64,000 nt of DNA from JAKQHY01 sp034429675 (GTDB lineage: Bacteria; Chloroflexota; Anaerolineae; B4-G1; SLSP01), in contig DAOUFX010000230.1 of the NCBI GenBank assembly GCA_034429675.1, positions 3,899 through 67,898 of the forward strand, in the 5' to 3' direction. The translations under genes and the position numbers were made by a program. The notes under the pieces were generated by a model. It was not told the origin of the DNA. It searched no databases and saw nothing but the letters and a program-made list of their open reading frames with translations. This document shows positions 37,152-46,428 of this stretch, piece after piece; position 1 is the stretch's first letter; every line of letters begins with the position of its first letter.

Positions 37152-38924
37152 ATGAGCGAACCATCGTTGACCGATTGGGTACAGGAACGCGACCGCCAGC
37201 GGTTAAAGGTTCTGAATATCCTGATGCTGGTTGCGACGGTTGCCGGCGGGGCGGCAACTTTGCCGTCGTTCATTGCTGCTTTGCAAGACTCGCGCCGCTT
37301 TGCGACCGAGGCGCCGGTGTTTTTCTCCTACTTGATCATTGTATTGGCGACTGTTCTGCCACGATTGGACTATCGGCTACGGTTGGGAGTGTTGGTGACG
37401 GCCCTTTATTTTGTGGGAATTGCTACGGTGCGCACCTACGGGATTGCCAGTCACGGCGTCTGGTATCTGCTGGTGGTGCCCCTGGTGATGTTTCCCTTGA
37501 TCGGCTGGCGCATGGGAGCCTTTTCGTTGGGCTTGAGTGCTGTGCTGTTTTTCTTTTTCGCGGCAGGGCATCTAATGGGATGGCTCTCGCTGGATTCGTT
37601 GCCCGATCCGCGCACTCAGGCGATTGTATCCAGGTTCTCTGCTGTTTTCATAGCCTTGCTATCAGGCGTTGGAATCATTCAGGGATTTTTTAATCACCAT
37701 CAGGAGCAGGCCTTGCAGGAGACTTCCGCGCGGGCGTCCGAGCTAACTCGAGCGCGAGAGAAGTTACAGGAGCACACTACCGAGTTATTACACACCAATG
37801 AGCGTTTGCGCACGCAATCGTGGTTGTTGAATACGGCGGCGTATCTTATCGGTGAGATCTCAGGGTTGGATGATCTGGAGACATTGCTCACCCAAGTCGT
37901 GCAGATTCTGCAAAGACGTTTCCAACGCTTTGGTGTTGAGTGCGTGGGAATTTTCATGCAAGACCTGGAAACGTTGACCACGCAGTCCGTTGCGACTGCC
38001 CCCTTGATTTTGCGGGCATTGAGCGGTAGGGAAATTTTCCCATTGCGCTCGGTGAATGTTTCGACGGTTGTGGCGCAGGCGATACATTCGGGGGAGGTGA
38101 CTTTCGGGCCATGCACTGTGCGGTCGGAGACAGGCACCCTCCCGGCTTATGAACTCGCAGTTCCTTTGCGTTTGTACTTGCATAGTGGACGCGCCGATGT
38201 CATTTCTCGCGGCGTTTTATATTTTTGCAATACCACTCAGGCGCTTTTTGAGGATTTGGATGAAGCCGTGTGGCTGACGTTGGCCAGCCAGTTGTCGGTG
38301 GCAATACAGAATGTGGGTTTGCTACAAAAGGCTCGCGGCGAGGTCCAGGAAATGCGGCGGCTACAACAACAATATATGGAACAGTCATGGCGCGACCTCT
38401 TCGCCGATGCGGCGGTTTTTGCTTACCATGCCGATGAGACGCAGGCGGATAAATCCTGGCAATTTGCTCCAGAGGTTGCGGCAGCATTGCGCGAGGAACG
38501 TGTGGTGGTTCGCGGCGGGTCCAAGCATACGCGCGGCGCTATCATCGTCCCTGTCAAGGTGCGCGACACGATTTTGGGCGTTGTTGAGATCCAGAGCGCG
38601 GAGCCGGGGGCGATGTGGTCCCGTGAGCAATTGGACCTGGTGGATACGGTGGTGGATCAGCTGGGGGTAGCTTTGGACAGCGCCCGGCTGTACCAAGAAT
38701 CACTGCGCCGGGCATCCCGTGAGCAATTGACCCGTGAGATTACCGATGAAATGCGTCGTTCCATTACGATGGAGACAATTTTGCGGACTGCGGTCGAGAA
38801 GCTAGGGCAAGCTATTGGGGTTCCACAGGCTTATGTGCAGTTGAAATTGAACGAGGGCCCGGAACCGGCGCCGGAGGCGCCGGTTGCGAGCGGAGAGGGA
38901 GAAGAGTCTCATGCGTCACAATAA
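37152..38924 (+). CDS. Six-TM GAF sensor protein with divergent GAF1 (array member 11)
   Basis: First-type six-TM module (about 22-180; VVPLVMFPLIGWRMG), coiled coil, then a divergent GAF1 (221-393). That GAF1 lacks the NPDLP/TRSE motif and has instead SETGTLPAYELAVPL and a longer insertion with RGVLYFCNTTQ. GAF2 (463-515; GVVEIQSAEPG) and the stub (520-567; EMRRSITMETILRTAVEKL) keep the family pattern. It starts 3 bp after the previous stop. Because GAF1 has drifted while GAF2 and stub have not, the C-terminal part appears to be under the stronger constraint here. Confidence 0.83.
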   Translation: MSEPSLTDWVQERDRQRLKVLNILMLVATVAGGAATLPSFIAALQDSRRFATEAPVFFSYLIIVLATVLPRLDYRLRLGVLVTALYFVGIATVRTYGIASHGVWYLLVVPLVMFPLIGWRMGAFSLGLSAVLFFFFAAGHLMGWLSLDSLPDPRTQAIVSRFSAVFIALLSGVGIIQGFFNHHQEQALQETSARASELTRAREKLQEHTTELLHTNERLRTQSWLLNTAAYLIGEISGLDDLETLLTQVVQILQRRFQRFGVECVGIFMQDLETLTTQSVATAPLILRALSGREIFPLRSVNVSTVVAQAIHSGEVTFGPCTVRSETGTLPAYELAVPLRLYLHSGRADVISRGVLYFCNTTQALFEDLDEAVWLTLASQLSVAIQNVGLLQKARGEVQEMRRLQQQYMEQSWRDLFADAAVFAYHADETQADKSWQFAPEVAAALREERVVVRGGSKHTRGAIIVPVKVRDTILGVVEIQSAEPGAMWSREQLDLVDTVVDQLGVALDSARLYQESLRRASREQLTREITDEMRRSITMETILRTAVEKLGQAIGVPQAYVQLKLNEGPEPAPEAPVASGEGEESHASQ

Positions 38925-41900
38925 AACCAGTTCCCGGCGAACCGGGGACGCCCGGAGGCCATTGGCAGGAATTGTGCCCGGTCCTTCTGCGCCTGAGGCC
39001 AATCCGTTGTTCTCAGAGGCCGAATCCCGATTTGCCGATATGGCTGCGTTGAGCGCCGATTGGCTTTGGGAAACGGATGTCGTAGGGCGTTATGTTTATT
39101 CGTCGGCGCGGGTAACGGATATTTTAGGTTATACCGCCGACGAAGTGGTGGGAAAGACTCTATTTGATTTGTTGCCTGCCGAAGAGGCTTCACGCCTGCG
39201 TGACACGCTTGGCGAGGTGATGGTGGCCCGGCATCCCATTGAAAATCTGGTGCATCAAAAGATCGCTAAAGATGGGCGCTCCGTGTGGGTACAAACTCAG
39301 GCCAGACCGGTTTTTGCTGCGGATGGCGGGTTGTTGGGCTATCGGGGCGTTGATCGCGATATTACGGCGCAACGACAGACTGAAGAAGCGCAACGACAAT
39401 TGCGGGAGCAGGAAGCTTTTTTGCGACAGGTGTTGGATATCAACCCGAATTTTGTATTTGTCCGGGATCGTGAAGGGCGCTTTGTCCTGGCGAATCAGGC
39501 TATCGCCGACGCTTATGGTACGACTGTGGACGGCTTAATCGGCAAGACCGATGCCGATTTTACGCTGAGTGGTGCGGATGTGGAAGCGATTCGGCGCAGT
39601 GACCTGGGCGTGATGGAGTCTCTGAAGGAGAAATTCATCCCTGAGAGCCACATCGCTTATGGCGGGGCGCATCCGCGCTGGGTTCAGACCATCAAACGCC
39701 CGTTGGTGGACGAAGATGGCGTTGCGCGCCGGGTGCTGGGAGTTTCGAGTGACATCACCGAGCGCAAATTGATGCAGCAGGCGATCGAGGCTTCCCTGGA
39801 GCGACGTGGGCGTCAGGTACAGACGAGCACCGAGATTGCGCAGGAGATCGCGGGTATAGCGGCGCTGGATGAATTATTCCGCAAGGTGGTGACGCTGGTA
39901 AAGGAACGATTTGGCTATTATCATGCCCAAATTTTCCGTTACGATGCGGCGACCCAGGCGATGCGGTTGGTGGTCGGCTATGGCGACACCGGACAGGCGA
40001 TGTTGGAGGCCGGACATTACCTGCCGATGGGGCGAGGCGTGGTAGGGACGGCCGCAGAGACCGGACGACCGGTCATGGCGAGCGACGTGTCGCAGGATTC
40101 GGATTGGATTCCCAATAAATTTCTGCCCAAGACGCAAGGCGAACTGGCCGTTCCTATCCGGCTGCGGGACGAAATCCTGGGGATTCTTGACGTGCAAAGC
40201 GAGACGGCAGGAGCGCTGACCGGGGAGGATCAATTGCTGTTGGAGGGCCTCTGCGGTCAGATTGCCATTGCTATGGAGAGCACCCAGTTGCTCGAGTTTA
40301 CCGGCGCTTTCCGGCAAGTGATTGAGGCATCGGGGCAGGGGATCGGTTGGGCAACCCTGGATGGCACGATGGTGTACGTCAATCCTATGATGTGCCGTAT
40401 GCTCAATGTGCCCGATTCGTCCGCTCTGGTGGGGCGATTGTCGCAGAGCTTTTACCCGCCGGAAGTCCAACGACGCCTTGCGGAGGAGATTCTGCCGGCG
40501 GTGTTGCAGGAAGGACAATGGCAAGGCGAGTTACCTCTGCTTTGCTCCGATGGAAAAGTGATCCCAACGTTGGCAAACATCTTCATCATTCGTGACAAAG
40601 AGGGCACGCCTCTCTATTTCGCGAATCAAATTGCCGACATCACCGCGCGAAAACAAGTCGAAGTGTCTCTGTTGCATAGTGAACAGCGCTACCGGGTGCT
40701 ATTCGAGCAGGCCAACGATGCAATTCTGCTGGAAAACGAAAAGGAGCTGATTGTTGACGTAAACCAGCGCGCTTGCGAGTTGTTCGGATACACGCGAGAT
40801 GAATTGCTTACGATGAAGACATCCGATTTGCAGCCGCCCTCAACAAGTTCCCTGCCTATTTATTCGGACCCGGGCATGCCAACGAATATCTTCGAACTGA
40901 AGGCCTCAAAGCGAGATGGCACGCCTCTCTATATTGAGGTGCACATTACGCCTCTTGAGATCGGTGGGGAGTCTTTGTTCCTGTCAATTGTGCGAGACAT
41001 CACCGGGCGCCGGCAAACTGAGCTGGCGTTGGAACAGGAACGTTACTTGTTGAATTCCCTGATGGAGAATACCCCGGATCACATTTATTTCAAAGATGTC
41101 GAGAACCGTTTCGTTCGCGTTAATCGTTCGATGGCCGAGTGGCTCCAATTGAGTTCACCTGAAGAGGCGGTTGGCAAGACCGATTTCGATTTTTTCTCCG
41201 AAGAACATGCCCGGCAAGCTTTTGACGATGAAAAGATTTTGATGGAAACCGGACAGTCATTGATCGGGCTTGAGGAGAAGGAAACCTGGCAGGATGGTCA
41301 TGTGACCTGGGTTTCAACCACCAAATTGCCGATGTACGATCGTCAGGGCGTCGCGAGTGGCACGTTTGGAATTTCGCGGGATATTACCGAGAGTCGTCAG
41401 GCGCAAGAGCAACTGCGTGAGACGCAGCGTTTGTTGCAAGGGATTCTGGATAATACTACGGTGGTTATCTACATCAAAGATTTGCAGGGACGCTATTTGC
41501 TGGTGAACCGGCGTTATGAGACCTTGTTTAGCGTCAAGCAACCTGACATTGTCGGAAAAACTTTCAGAGAGGTTTTCGCGAATTTGGAATTCGCCGGACT
41601 GGGGGTTGAAACTGAGACGGTTTTGGAAAGCGGGCAATCGCTGGAGCAGATTGAAACGATCCGGCGTGAGGATGCGGTGCATACTTATCTCTCGCTCAAG
41701 TTCCCTCTCTGCGCCGATGATGGTGCACCCTATGCGATCGGTTGCATTTCTACCGATATTACCGAACGTGAGTCAGCGGAGACTGAGCGCAAGCGATTGC
41801 TGAGCGATCTGGAAAGCCATGCGAAACAATTGGAGGTGGCTCTGGAGGATACGGCGGCGCTCTATCGCGCCAGCCAGGCCATTAACACGGCGACTTCCCC

Positions 41901-43464
41901 TGATGAGATTGCGCACGCGTTGATTGTAGGCCTGCATCTGCCGGAAGTTTACCGGGTCACATTGAACCTGTTTGAGCATCCCTGGTTGCCGGAGAATTTG
42001 CCGGAACAGATTGAAACGGTTGCGATATGGGATAAGCGTGTGGAGGACGGCGAAATTCAACCTACAGGATCCGGTCAACGTTTTGAATTGCGTCAGTACC
42101 CGGCGGCGCATTTGTTTACGCCCGATGTTCCTCTGGTCTTTTCTGACATCACCACCGATTCCCGAATGGATGGGTTTTCTCGCGCATTGTTTCGCGATGT
42201 CTTTGGCGCGCGCGGCGCCGCTTTTCTGCCTATGGTCATCAGTGGACAATGCATTGGCTTTATCAGCGTTATGACGCACAGTGGAGCGGTCTTTGACGAA
42301 CGCCGCTTGCGCCGGTTGACGGCGTTATCCAGCCAGGCTGCCGCTGCCATTCAGAGTATGCGTTTGCTCAAGTCGGCGCAGGATCGCGCGCGTCGTGAGC
42401 GTGCCTTGCGTGAGATAGCGCTGGCGGTCGGCGCCAGCGAGACTATCACTGGATTGCTTAATGAATTGCCGTTGATTGTGGCCCCCTTGCGTCAGTTGGT
42501 GCCGGTGGATTCTCTCGTGTTGACTACCCATACACCGGGTGAGACGGAACTGACGCTTTTTGCTATTCTGGCCGAGGCGACGACGGGACGTTACACCCAG
42601 GGGATGCGCTTACCTCTGGAAGGGACTGCCACCGCCTGGGTGATTGAGCACGACGAACCCTGGATAGATGTTGATATTCGCGAGAATCCTGCCTTTACGC
42701 AGGATCAACGCTTGTCGGATGAGCGGTTTGTGTCGCGGGCGACATTGCCGTTGCACTTTGGCGATCAAGTGGTGGGGACTCTCATCATTGGTTGCCAGCA
42801 GGTCGGGGCGTATACCCAAGAGGATGTGTCCGTTTTGCAGCGTGTCGCCGATCAATTGGCCCAGGCGTTGGAGCGCACACGCTTGTTGGAGACCACTCGC
42901 GCCGCTCGCGACGAAGTCACCGCAGTTCACCGTAGTTACTTGCGGCAGGGATGGCAGGAGTATCTGGAAAAGGAGCGGCAGTTGAGCCAGGCCACTTTCG
43001 TGTACGATGGAGGGAATGTCACCGTGCAGCGTGATTTTTCTCGCCCGGAAATTGAGCAATCGCTGAAGACCGGGGAAGCGGTGACCCAGGCCAGCGTATC
43101 GTCGCAGACTGAGGAATCACAACGCACGGCCCTGGCTGTCCCGATTGAGGTTCGCGGTCAGGTTTTGGGGGTGTTGGGGCTTGAGGACCCCGAGGGAAAG
43201 TGGCATTGTAATGCCGAGCAGCTGATGCTGATTCAGGCGGTGGCGCAGCAGTTGGGTCAAGTTCTTGAAAACTCCCGGTTGATTGAGGCGACGCAAAATC
43301 AGGCCGAACGCGAGCGTTTGGTGGATGAAGTGTCGTCGCGGGTGCGCGCTTCTCTGGAGTTGGATACAGTTTTGCGCACGGCAGTGGCTGAGTTACGCGA
43401 TGCGTTGCAACTGGCCGAAATTGAGGTGCGCATCGGCGCCGAGACTTTGTCTCAAAGAAGGTAA
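38911..43464 (+). CDS. Giant soluble multi-PAS/multi-GAF protein without output domain (array member 12)
   Basis: At about 1,517 residues it has no membrane segment. In order: PAS1 (40-160), PAS2 (170-293), GAF1 (297-463), PAS3 (465-583), PAS4 (590-707), PAS5 (712-833), PAS6 (840-960), GAF (980-1153), GAF (1164-1330), degenerate GAF2-type domain (1407-1460) and the usual stub (1467-1517). Each PAS ends in the DIT(E/A/G) motif typical of PAS-PAC units. PAS domains commonly bind haem, flavin or small ligands; no residue identifying one is evident. The frame is open to a TTG at 38884, but the ATG at 38911, with AGAGGGAGAAGAG upstream and a 14-bp overlap with the previous gene, is the better start. 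No kinase or other effector follows. Confidence 0.88.
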   Translation: MRHNKTSSRRTGDARRPLAGIVPGPSAPEANPLFSEAESRFADMAALSADWLWETDVVGRYVYSSARVTDILGYTADEVVGKTLFDLLPAEEASRLRDTLGEVMVARHPIENLVHQKIAKDGRSVWVQTQARPVFAADGGLLGYRGVDRDITAQRQTEEAQRQLREQEAFLRQVLDINPNFVFVRDREGRFVLANQAIADAYGTTVDGLIGKTDADFTLSGADVEAIRRSDLGVMESLKEKFIPESHIAYGGAHPRWVQTIKRPLVDEDGVARRVLGVSSDITERKLMQQAIEASLERRGRQVQTSTEIAQEIAGIAALDELFRKVVTLVKERFGYYHAQIFRYDAATQAMRLVVGYGDTGQAMLEAGHYLPMGRGVVGTAAETGRPVMASDVSQDSDWIPNKFLPKTQGELAVPIRLRDEILGILDVQSETAGALTGEDQLLLEGLCGQIAIAMESTQLLEFTGAFRQVIEASGQGIGWATLDGTMVYVNPMMCRMLNVPDSSALVGRLSQSFYPPEVQRRLAEEILPAVLQEGQWQGELPLLCSDGKVIPTLANIFIIRDKEGTPLYFANQIADITARKQVEVSLLHSEQRYRVLFEQANDAILLENEKELIVDVNQRACELFGYTRDELLTMKTSDLQPPSTSSLPIYSDPGMPTNIFELKASKRDGTPLYIEVHITPLEIGGESLFLSIVRDITGRRQTELALEQERYLLNSLMENTPDHIYFKDVENRFVRVNRSMAEWLQLSSPEEAVGKTDFDFFSEEHARQAFDDEKILMETGQSLIGLEEKETWQDGHVTWVSTTKLPMYDRQGVASGTFGISRDITESRQAQEQLRETQRLLQGILDNTTVVIYIKDLQGRYLLVNRRYETLFSVKQPDIVGKTFREVFANLEFAGLGVETETVLESGQSLEQIETIRREDAVHTYLSLKFPLCADDGAPYAIGCISTDITERESAETERKRLLSDLESHAKQLEVALEDTAALYRASQAINTATSPDEIAHALIVGLHLPEVYRVTLNLFEHPWLPENLPEQIETVAIWDKRVEDGEIQPTGSGQRFELRQYPAAHLFTPDVPLVFSDITTDSRMDGFSRALFRDVFGARGAAFLPMVISGQCIGFISVMTHSGAVFDERRLRRLTALSSQAAAAIQSMRLLKSAQDRARRERALREIALAVGASETITGLLNELPLIVAPLRQLVPVDSLVLTTHTPGETELTLFAILAEATTGRYTQGMRLPLEGTATAWVIEHDEPWIDVDIRENPAFTQDQRLSDERFVSRATLPLHFGDQVVGTLIIGCQQVGAYTQEDVSVLQRVADQLAQALERTRLLETTRAARDEVTAVHRSYLRQGWQEYLEKERQLSQATFVYDGGNVTVQRDFSRPEIEQSLKTGEAVTQASVSSQTEESQRTALAVPIEVRGQVLGVLGLEDPEGKWHCNAEQLMLIQAVAQQLGQVLENSRLIEATQNQAERERLVDEVSSRVRASLELDTVLRTAVAELRDALQLAEIEVRIGAETLSQRR

Positions 43465-43467
43465 TGT

Positions 43468-45246
43468 ATGAAAAGGAGATGGAATAGCCTGGTTTTGAAG
43501 ATTGGAGTCGCCATCGTCCTGGTTGAGGCGGTGGCGCTTGCAATCGTTGGCGCCATTTATGTTGATCAAGTTTCGGGCGCCCTGGATGGCGCTTTCGAAA
43601 GCCGAATTCAGGTTCCGGCTACACTGATGGATAGACAGTTGTTGTCTTATGATATGGCTGGGGATCGCGACCTTTTGGAATCGCTGGTCGGCGATCGAGT
43701 TTTGCGAAGTTTTATGGTGGACATCAATGGGCAGGTACTTTTTACATACGCTGATGACTATTTGGGACAACCCTTATCCGACGTGCCCGGCATTGAGGCG
43801 CCCGACCGGTTTGACCCGACTCAGGTGCAATTGATCAAAGTATCCGACGCTGTTATCATTGTTTCTCCACTGAGCTCCGGTCCGCAACGTCAAGTTTTGG
43901 GATATTTGTATCTTAAGGTAGCAACTACGCAGTTGCGTCAGCAAAAGGCCGTCGTTGCATCCATCTTTGGCATAGGGTCTGTGGTTGCGGTGGTGACGAC
44001 ATCGGGGCTGTTGATTTACCTGCTGAACTCACTGGTCTTGACGCGCATCGGATCTTTGTTGGGGGTTTCACGGCAAGTGCTTGCCGGAGATTTGACGGCG
44101 CGGTTGAGCGGGACATTTTCATCCGACGAGATTGGTGTTTTGCAGAGTGACATCAATGCCATGGTGGTGCAGTTGGAAGACACCGTCCGCACTTTGGAGT
44201 CACGTGTAACCGAGCGCACTTCTGATTTGGAACGCCGGTCACGCCAGCTTCAAGTCGTGACCAAAGTCGGAAGCGCTATTGTTTCGATCCGCGAATTCGA
44301 TACCTTGTTGGCCGAAGTTACCCGGTTGATCAGCGATCAATTCGGATTTTATCATGTAGGAATCTTCTTGTTGGATGCATCCGGCAAACGTGCGGTGTTG
44401 CGTGCGGCAAATAGTGAGGGTGGGCAGCGTATGCTGGCCCGTGGCCATACCCTGGAGGTCGGCGGCGTAGGCATCGTGGGATATGTGTCTCGTGAACATC
44501 AACCGCGTATTGCGGCGGATGTTGGCGAAGATGCCGTCTATTTCGATAACCCGGATTTGCCTGAAACGCGATCAGAGATGGCGTTGCCGTTACTTGCGGG
44601 CGGGCGTTTGCTGGGAGTGCTGGATATTCAAAGTAAGGAAGAGGTTGCCTTCTCTCAGGAAGACGTAGAGACGTTGCGTGGTTTAGCCGATCAGGTAGCG
44701 GTTGCTCTCGATAATGCGCGTTTGCTAGGAGAGATTCAGGCGGCCATCGAAGCGCAACAGCGCGCGTATGGTGAGATCAGCCGCCGGGCGTGGGAGGAAC
44801 TGTCACGTTCGGAAATTTTAGCCTATCATAGTGAATCTAGCGGTGACGTTGCGCCACTTGCTGACGAATGGCCGCCCGAAATGATCCAGGCCAAGCAGGA
44901 AGGTCATATTGTGCAGATGGACGACTTTACGGTGGCTGTGCCGGTCAAATTGCGCGGCGAGACGGCGATCGGGGTTGTGAAGCTGCGCCGGCCTGATGAC
45001 GCTGGGATATGGACACCTCAACAATTGGCATTATTGGAGACTTTGAGCGACCGGTTGGGGCAGGCGTTAGAGAGCGCGCGTTTTTACCGGGATTCGCAGC
45101 GCGTTGCTTCACGGGAGCAGACCTTACGCGAAATTGTGGAGCAGGTGCGCGGCGTAGTAGATGTGGATTCGGTTATGCGTACCGCTGTGCGCGAAGTTGG
45201 ACAGGCGCTCGGTCGTGAGGTTTTTATTTACCTGACGGAGGAATGA
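43468..45246 (+). CDS. Sensor protein: small extracellular domain, HAMP, GAF, degenerate GAF (array member 13)
   Basis: TM1 (about 11-33) and TM2 (161-188) enclose an extracellular domain of only about 125 residues, small enough for a single-Cache fold (FMVDINGQVLFTYADD). HAMP (188-240), GAF1 (258-421; NPDLPETRSEMALPL), GAF2 (490-543) and the stub (548-592; QVRGVVDVDSVMRTAVREV) follow. It begins 3 bp after the giant PAS/GAF gene, with AGAAGG as ribosome binding site, and is the last gene before the only sizeable gap in the array, where a terminator-like hairpin follows. Confidence 0.84.
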   Translation: MKRRWNSLVLKIGVAIVLVEAVALAIVGAIYVDQVSGALDGAFESRIQVPATLMDRQLLSYDMAGDRDLLESLVGDRVLRSFMVDINGQVLFTYADDYLGQPLSDVPGIEAPDRFDPTQVQLIKVSDAVIIVSPLSSGPQRQVLGYLYLKVATTQLRQQKAVVASIFGIGSVVAVVTTSGLLIYLLNSLVLTRIGSLLGVSRQVLAGDLTARLSGTFSSDEIGVLQSDINAMVVQLEDTVRTLESRVTERTSDLERRSRQLQVVTKVGSAIVSIREFDTLLAEVTRLISDQFGFYHVGIFLLDASGKRAVLRAANSEGGQRMLARGHTLEVGGVGIVGYVSREHQPRIAADVGEDAVYFDNPDLPETRSEMALPLLAGGRLLGVLDIQSKEEVAFSQEDVETLRGLADQVAVALDNARLLGEIQAAIEAQQRAYGEISRRAWEELSRSEILAYHSESSGDVAPLADEWPPEMIQAKQEGHIVQMDDFTVAVPVKLRGETAIGVVKLRRPDDAGIWTPQQLALLETLSDRLGQALESARFYRDSQRVASREQTLREIVEQVRGVVDVDSVMRTAVREVGQALGREVFIYLTEE

Positions 45247-45274
45247 GTTATCGTTTCAATAAAGGTGGGGATTT

Positions 45275-45297
45275 GGGGGCGGGCGCAGCCCACCCCC
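45275..45297 (+). terminator. GC-rich hairpin after array member 13, possible terminator
   Basis: GGGGGCGGGC (45275-45284) pairs with GCCCACCCCC (45288-45297) around a GCA loop, with one mismatch. The following sequence is only modestly T-rich (GATTTTG), so termination would be incomplete. It lies 28 bp after the stop codon. Confidence 0.5.
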
Positions 45298-45343
45298 CCA
45301 GATTTTGAGAAGATACTGAGCATATATCTTTGATTTGACTTTG

Positions 45344-45373
45344 TTGGCTATCTGAGCAACGATAGGGTAGAAT
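45344..45373 (+). promoter_or_regulatory. Internal promoter candidate for the ATPase/STAS module
   Basis: TTGGCT (45344-45349) and TAGAAT (45368-45373) are separated by 18 bp. Transcription would start near 45380, exactly at the foot of the hairpin at 45381-45408, and would serve the two ATPase/STAS pairs and the genes after them. Confidence 0.5.
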
Positions 45374-45380
45374 ATGGTAA

Positions 45381-45408
45381 GGTTATAGAGAAATCTTTTC
45401 TCATAACC
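45381..45408 (+). promoter_or_regulatory. Stem-loop at the predicted 5' end of the ATPase/STAS transcript
   Basis: GGTTAT-A-GAGAA (45381-45392) pairs with TTCTCATAACC (45398-45408): 11 base pairs, one bulged A and a five-base loop. It could stabilise the mRNA, bind a protein or act as a weak terminator for upstream transcription. Its function is unknown. Confidence 0.45.
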
Positions 45409-45445
45409 CCGGACAAAGAGAGACATTTGAGGTAGAGGTGATGTT

Positions 45446-46027
45446 ATGACACAGATTTTTGGTAACTATGTCGAACCGTCCGATGACATCGAACATTTGG
45501 TGATCCATTTTTCGCCAACGGCGATCCCTTTACAGCAACGCTGGCGCAACAATGGGTTGTCGGCGGACTTCCTGGCGGAATATTGGACGACTTTCTTCCC
45601 AACGTCCGATACACTTTTCGAAAGCCGTCGAAAAGCGATGAAGGGCGCGGTTGCTTACATTGCCAATGAGTTGTTGGAAAACATTATGAAATTCAACTAC
45701 AACCCGGCGCAGTGCGCGGTCAACCTGGGGTTATATTTGCATAAAGACGAATTACGTTTTTATACATCCAATGCCATTATCCCCGAGAACTACACCTCGT
45801 TTCGTGAGCGCATTCGACAATTGTTGACCGAAGACCCAGAAGAGTTGTACATTCGCCAGATCGAACAGAATGCTCTGAATGTGGATAAAGGTGGATCGTG
45901 CCTGGGACTATTGACAATGATTCACGATTATGAAGCCCAACTGGCCTGGAAATTTGAGGATGTGCAATGCGGTACAGCCTCTTCGGAACTGGTGCTTGTC
46001 TATACTTTAGTGCGGTTGAATATTTGA
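45446..46027 (+). CDS. slr1658-like regulator with an ATPase-type N-box (copy 1)
   Basis: This 193-residue soluble protein carries NELLENIMKF (N74-F83), which looks like the N-box of GHKL ATPases such as anti-sigma kinases (E...N spacing), and a later GLLTMIHDYEAQLAWKF region. I recognise it as the slr1658 superfamily (DUF6272-type) of small regulators, usually found next to a STAS protein. That pairing is exactly what follows here. By analogy with RsbW/SpoIIAB it may bind or phosphorylate the STAS partner; catalytic ability is unproven, since the glycine-rich ATP lid is not obvious. AGAGGTG precedes the ATG. It is clearly paralogous to the protein at 46429. Confidence 0.72.
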   Translation: MTQIFGNYVEPSDDIEHLVIHFSPTAIPLQQRWRNNGLSADFLAEYWTTFFPTSDTLFESRRKAMKGAVAYIANELLENIMKFNYNPAQCAVNLGLYLHKDELRFYTSNAIIPENYTSFRERIRQLLTEDPEELYIRQIEQNALNVDKGGSCLGLLTMIHDYEAQLAWKFEDVQCGTASSELVLVYTLVRLNI

Positions 46028-46041
46028 GGAGGATTGAGGCT

Positions 46042-46392
46042 ATGAAACAGGTACAGGGTGAGGATTACAGTATTTCCTATGATGATTCTACTGCCACGAT
46101 TGTGTTTCGGGGACAGATGCGTTTACAAGGAACCGCAGAGTATGCCAGCATTGAGGAATTACTGGAAGAAGTTTTGACTACCAGTTCCAAGTTAATTTCA
46201 TTGGATATGTGCGACCTGGAGTTCCTGAACAGCTCCGGTATTAATGTGATCTTGAAATTTGCCTTCAAAGTACGGGACTTGCCGATGCGATTTTCTTTAT
46301 TGTTGCGTGCTAATTCGCAGGTCATGTGGCAATCCCGTATGTTGAGCAACTTGCAGCGTTTGATGCCCAATGTGAAGGTGCAATACAACTAG
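46042..46392 (+). CDS. STAS-domain protein, slr1659-like (copy 1)
   Basis: This 116-residue single STAS domain has DLEFLNSSGIN, the counterpart of the D-S-S-G phosphorylation loop of SpoIIAA/RsbV. Ser64 is the position that would be phosphorylated; the usual aspartate before it is asparagine. Such proteins work as reversible switches controlled by an ATPase/kinase partner. The frame is open upstream to 45967 inside the previous gene, but the ATG at 46042, with AGGAGGA 8 nt before it, is the natural start. It follows its presumed partner after 14 bp. Confidence 0.85.
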   Translation: MKQVQGEDYSISYDDSTATIVFRGQMRLQGTAEYASIEELLEEVLTTSSKLISLDMCDLEFLNSSGINVILKFAFKVRDLPMRFSLLLRANSQVMWQSRMLSNLQRLMPNVKVQYN

Positions 46393-46428
46393 GCGGTAAA
46401 GGGTGCACCATAGTGAAAGAAGGCGATT

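Noticed and set aside
38884..38910. Earlier TTG start for the giant PAS/GAF protein
   Set aside because: The ATG at 38911 has a clear purine-rich site and the usual short overlap with the gene before it.
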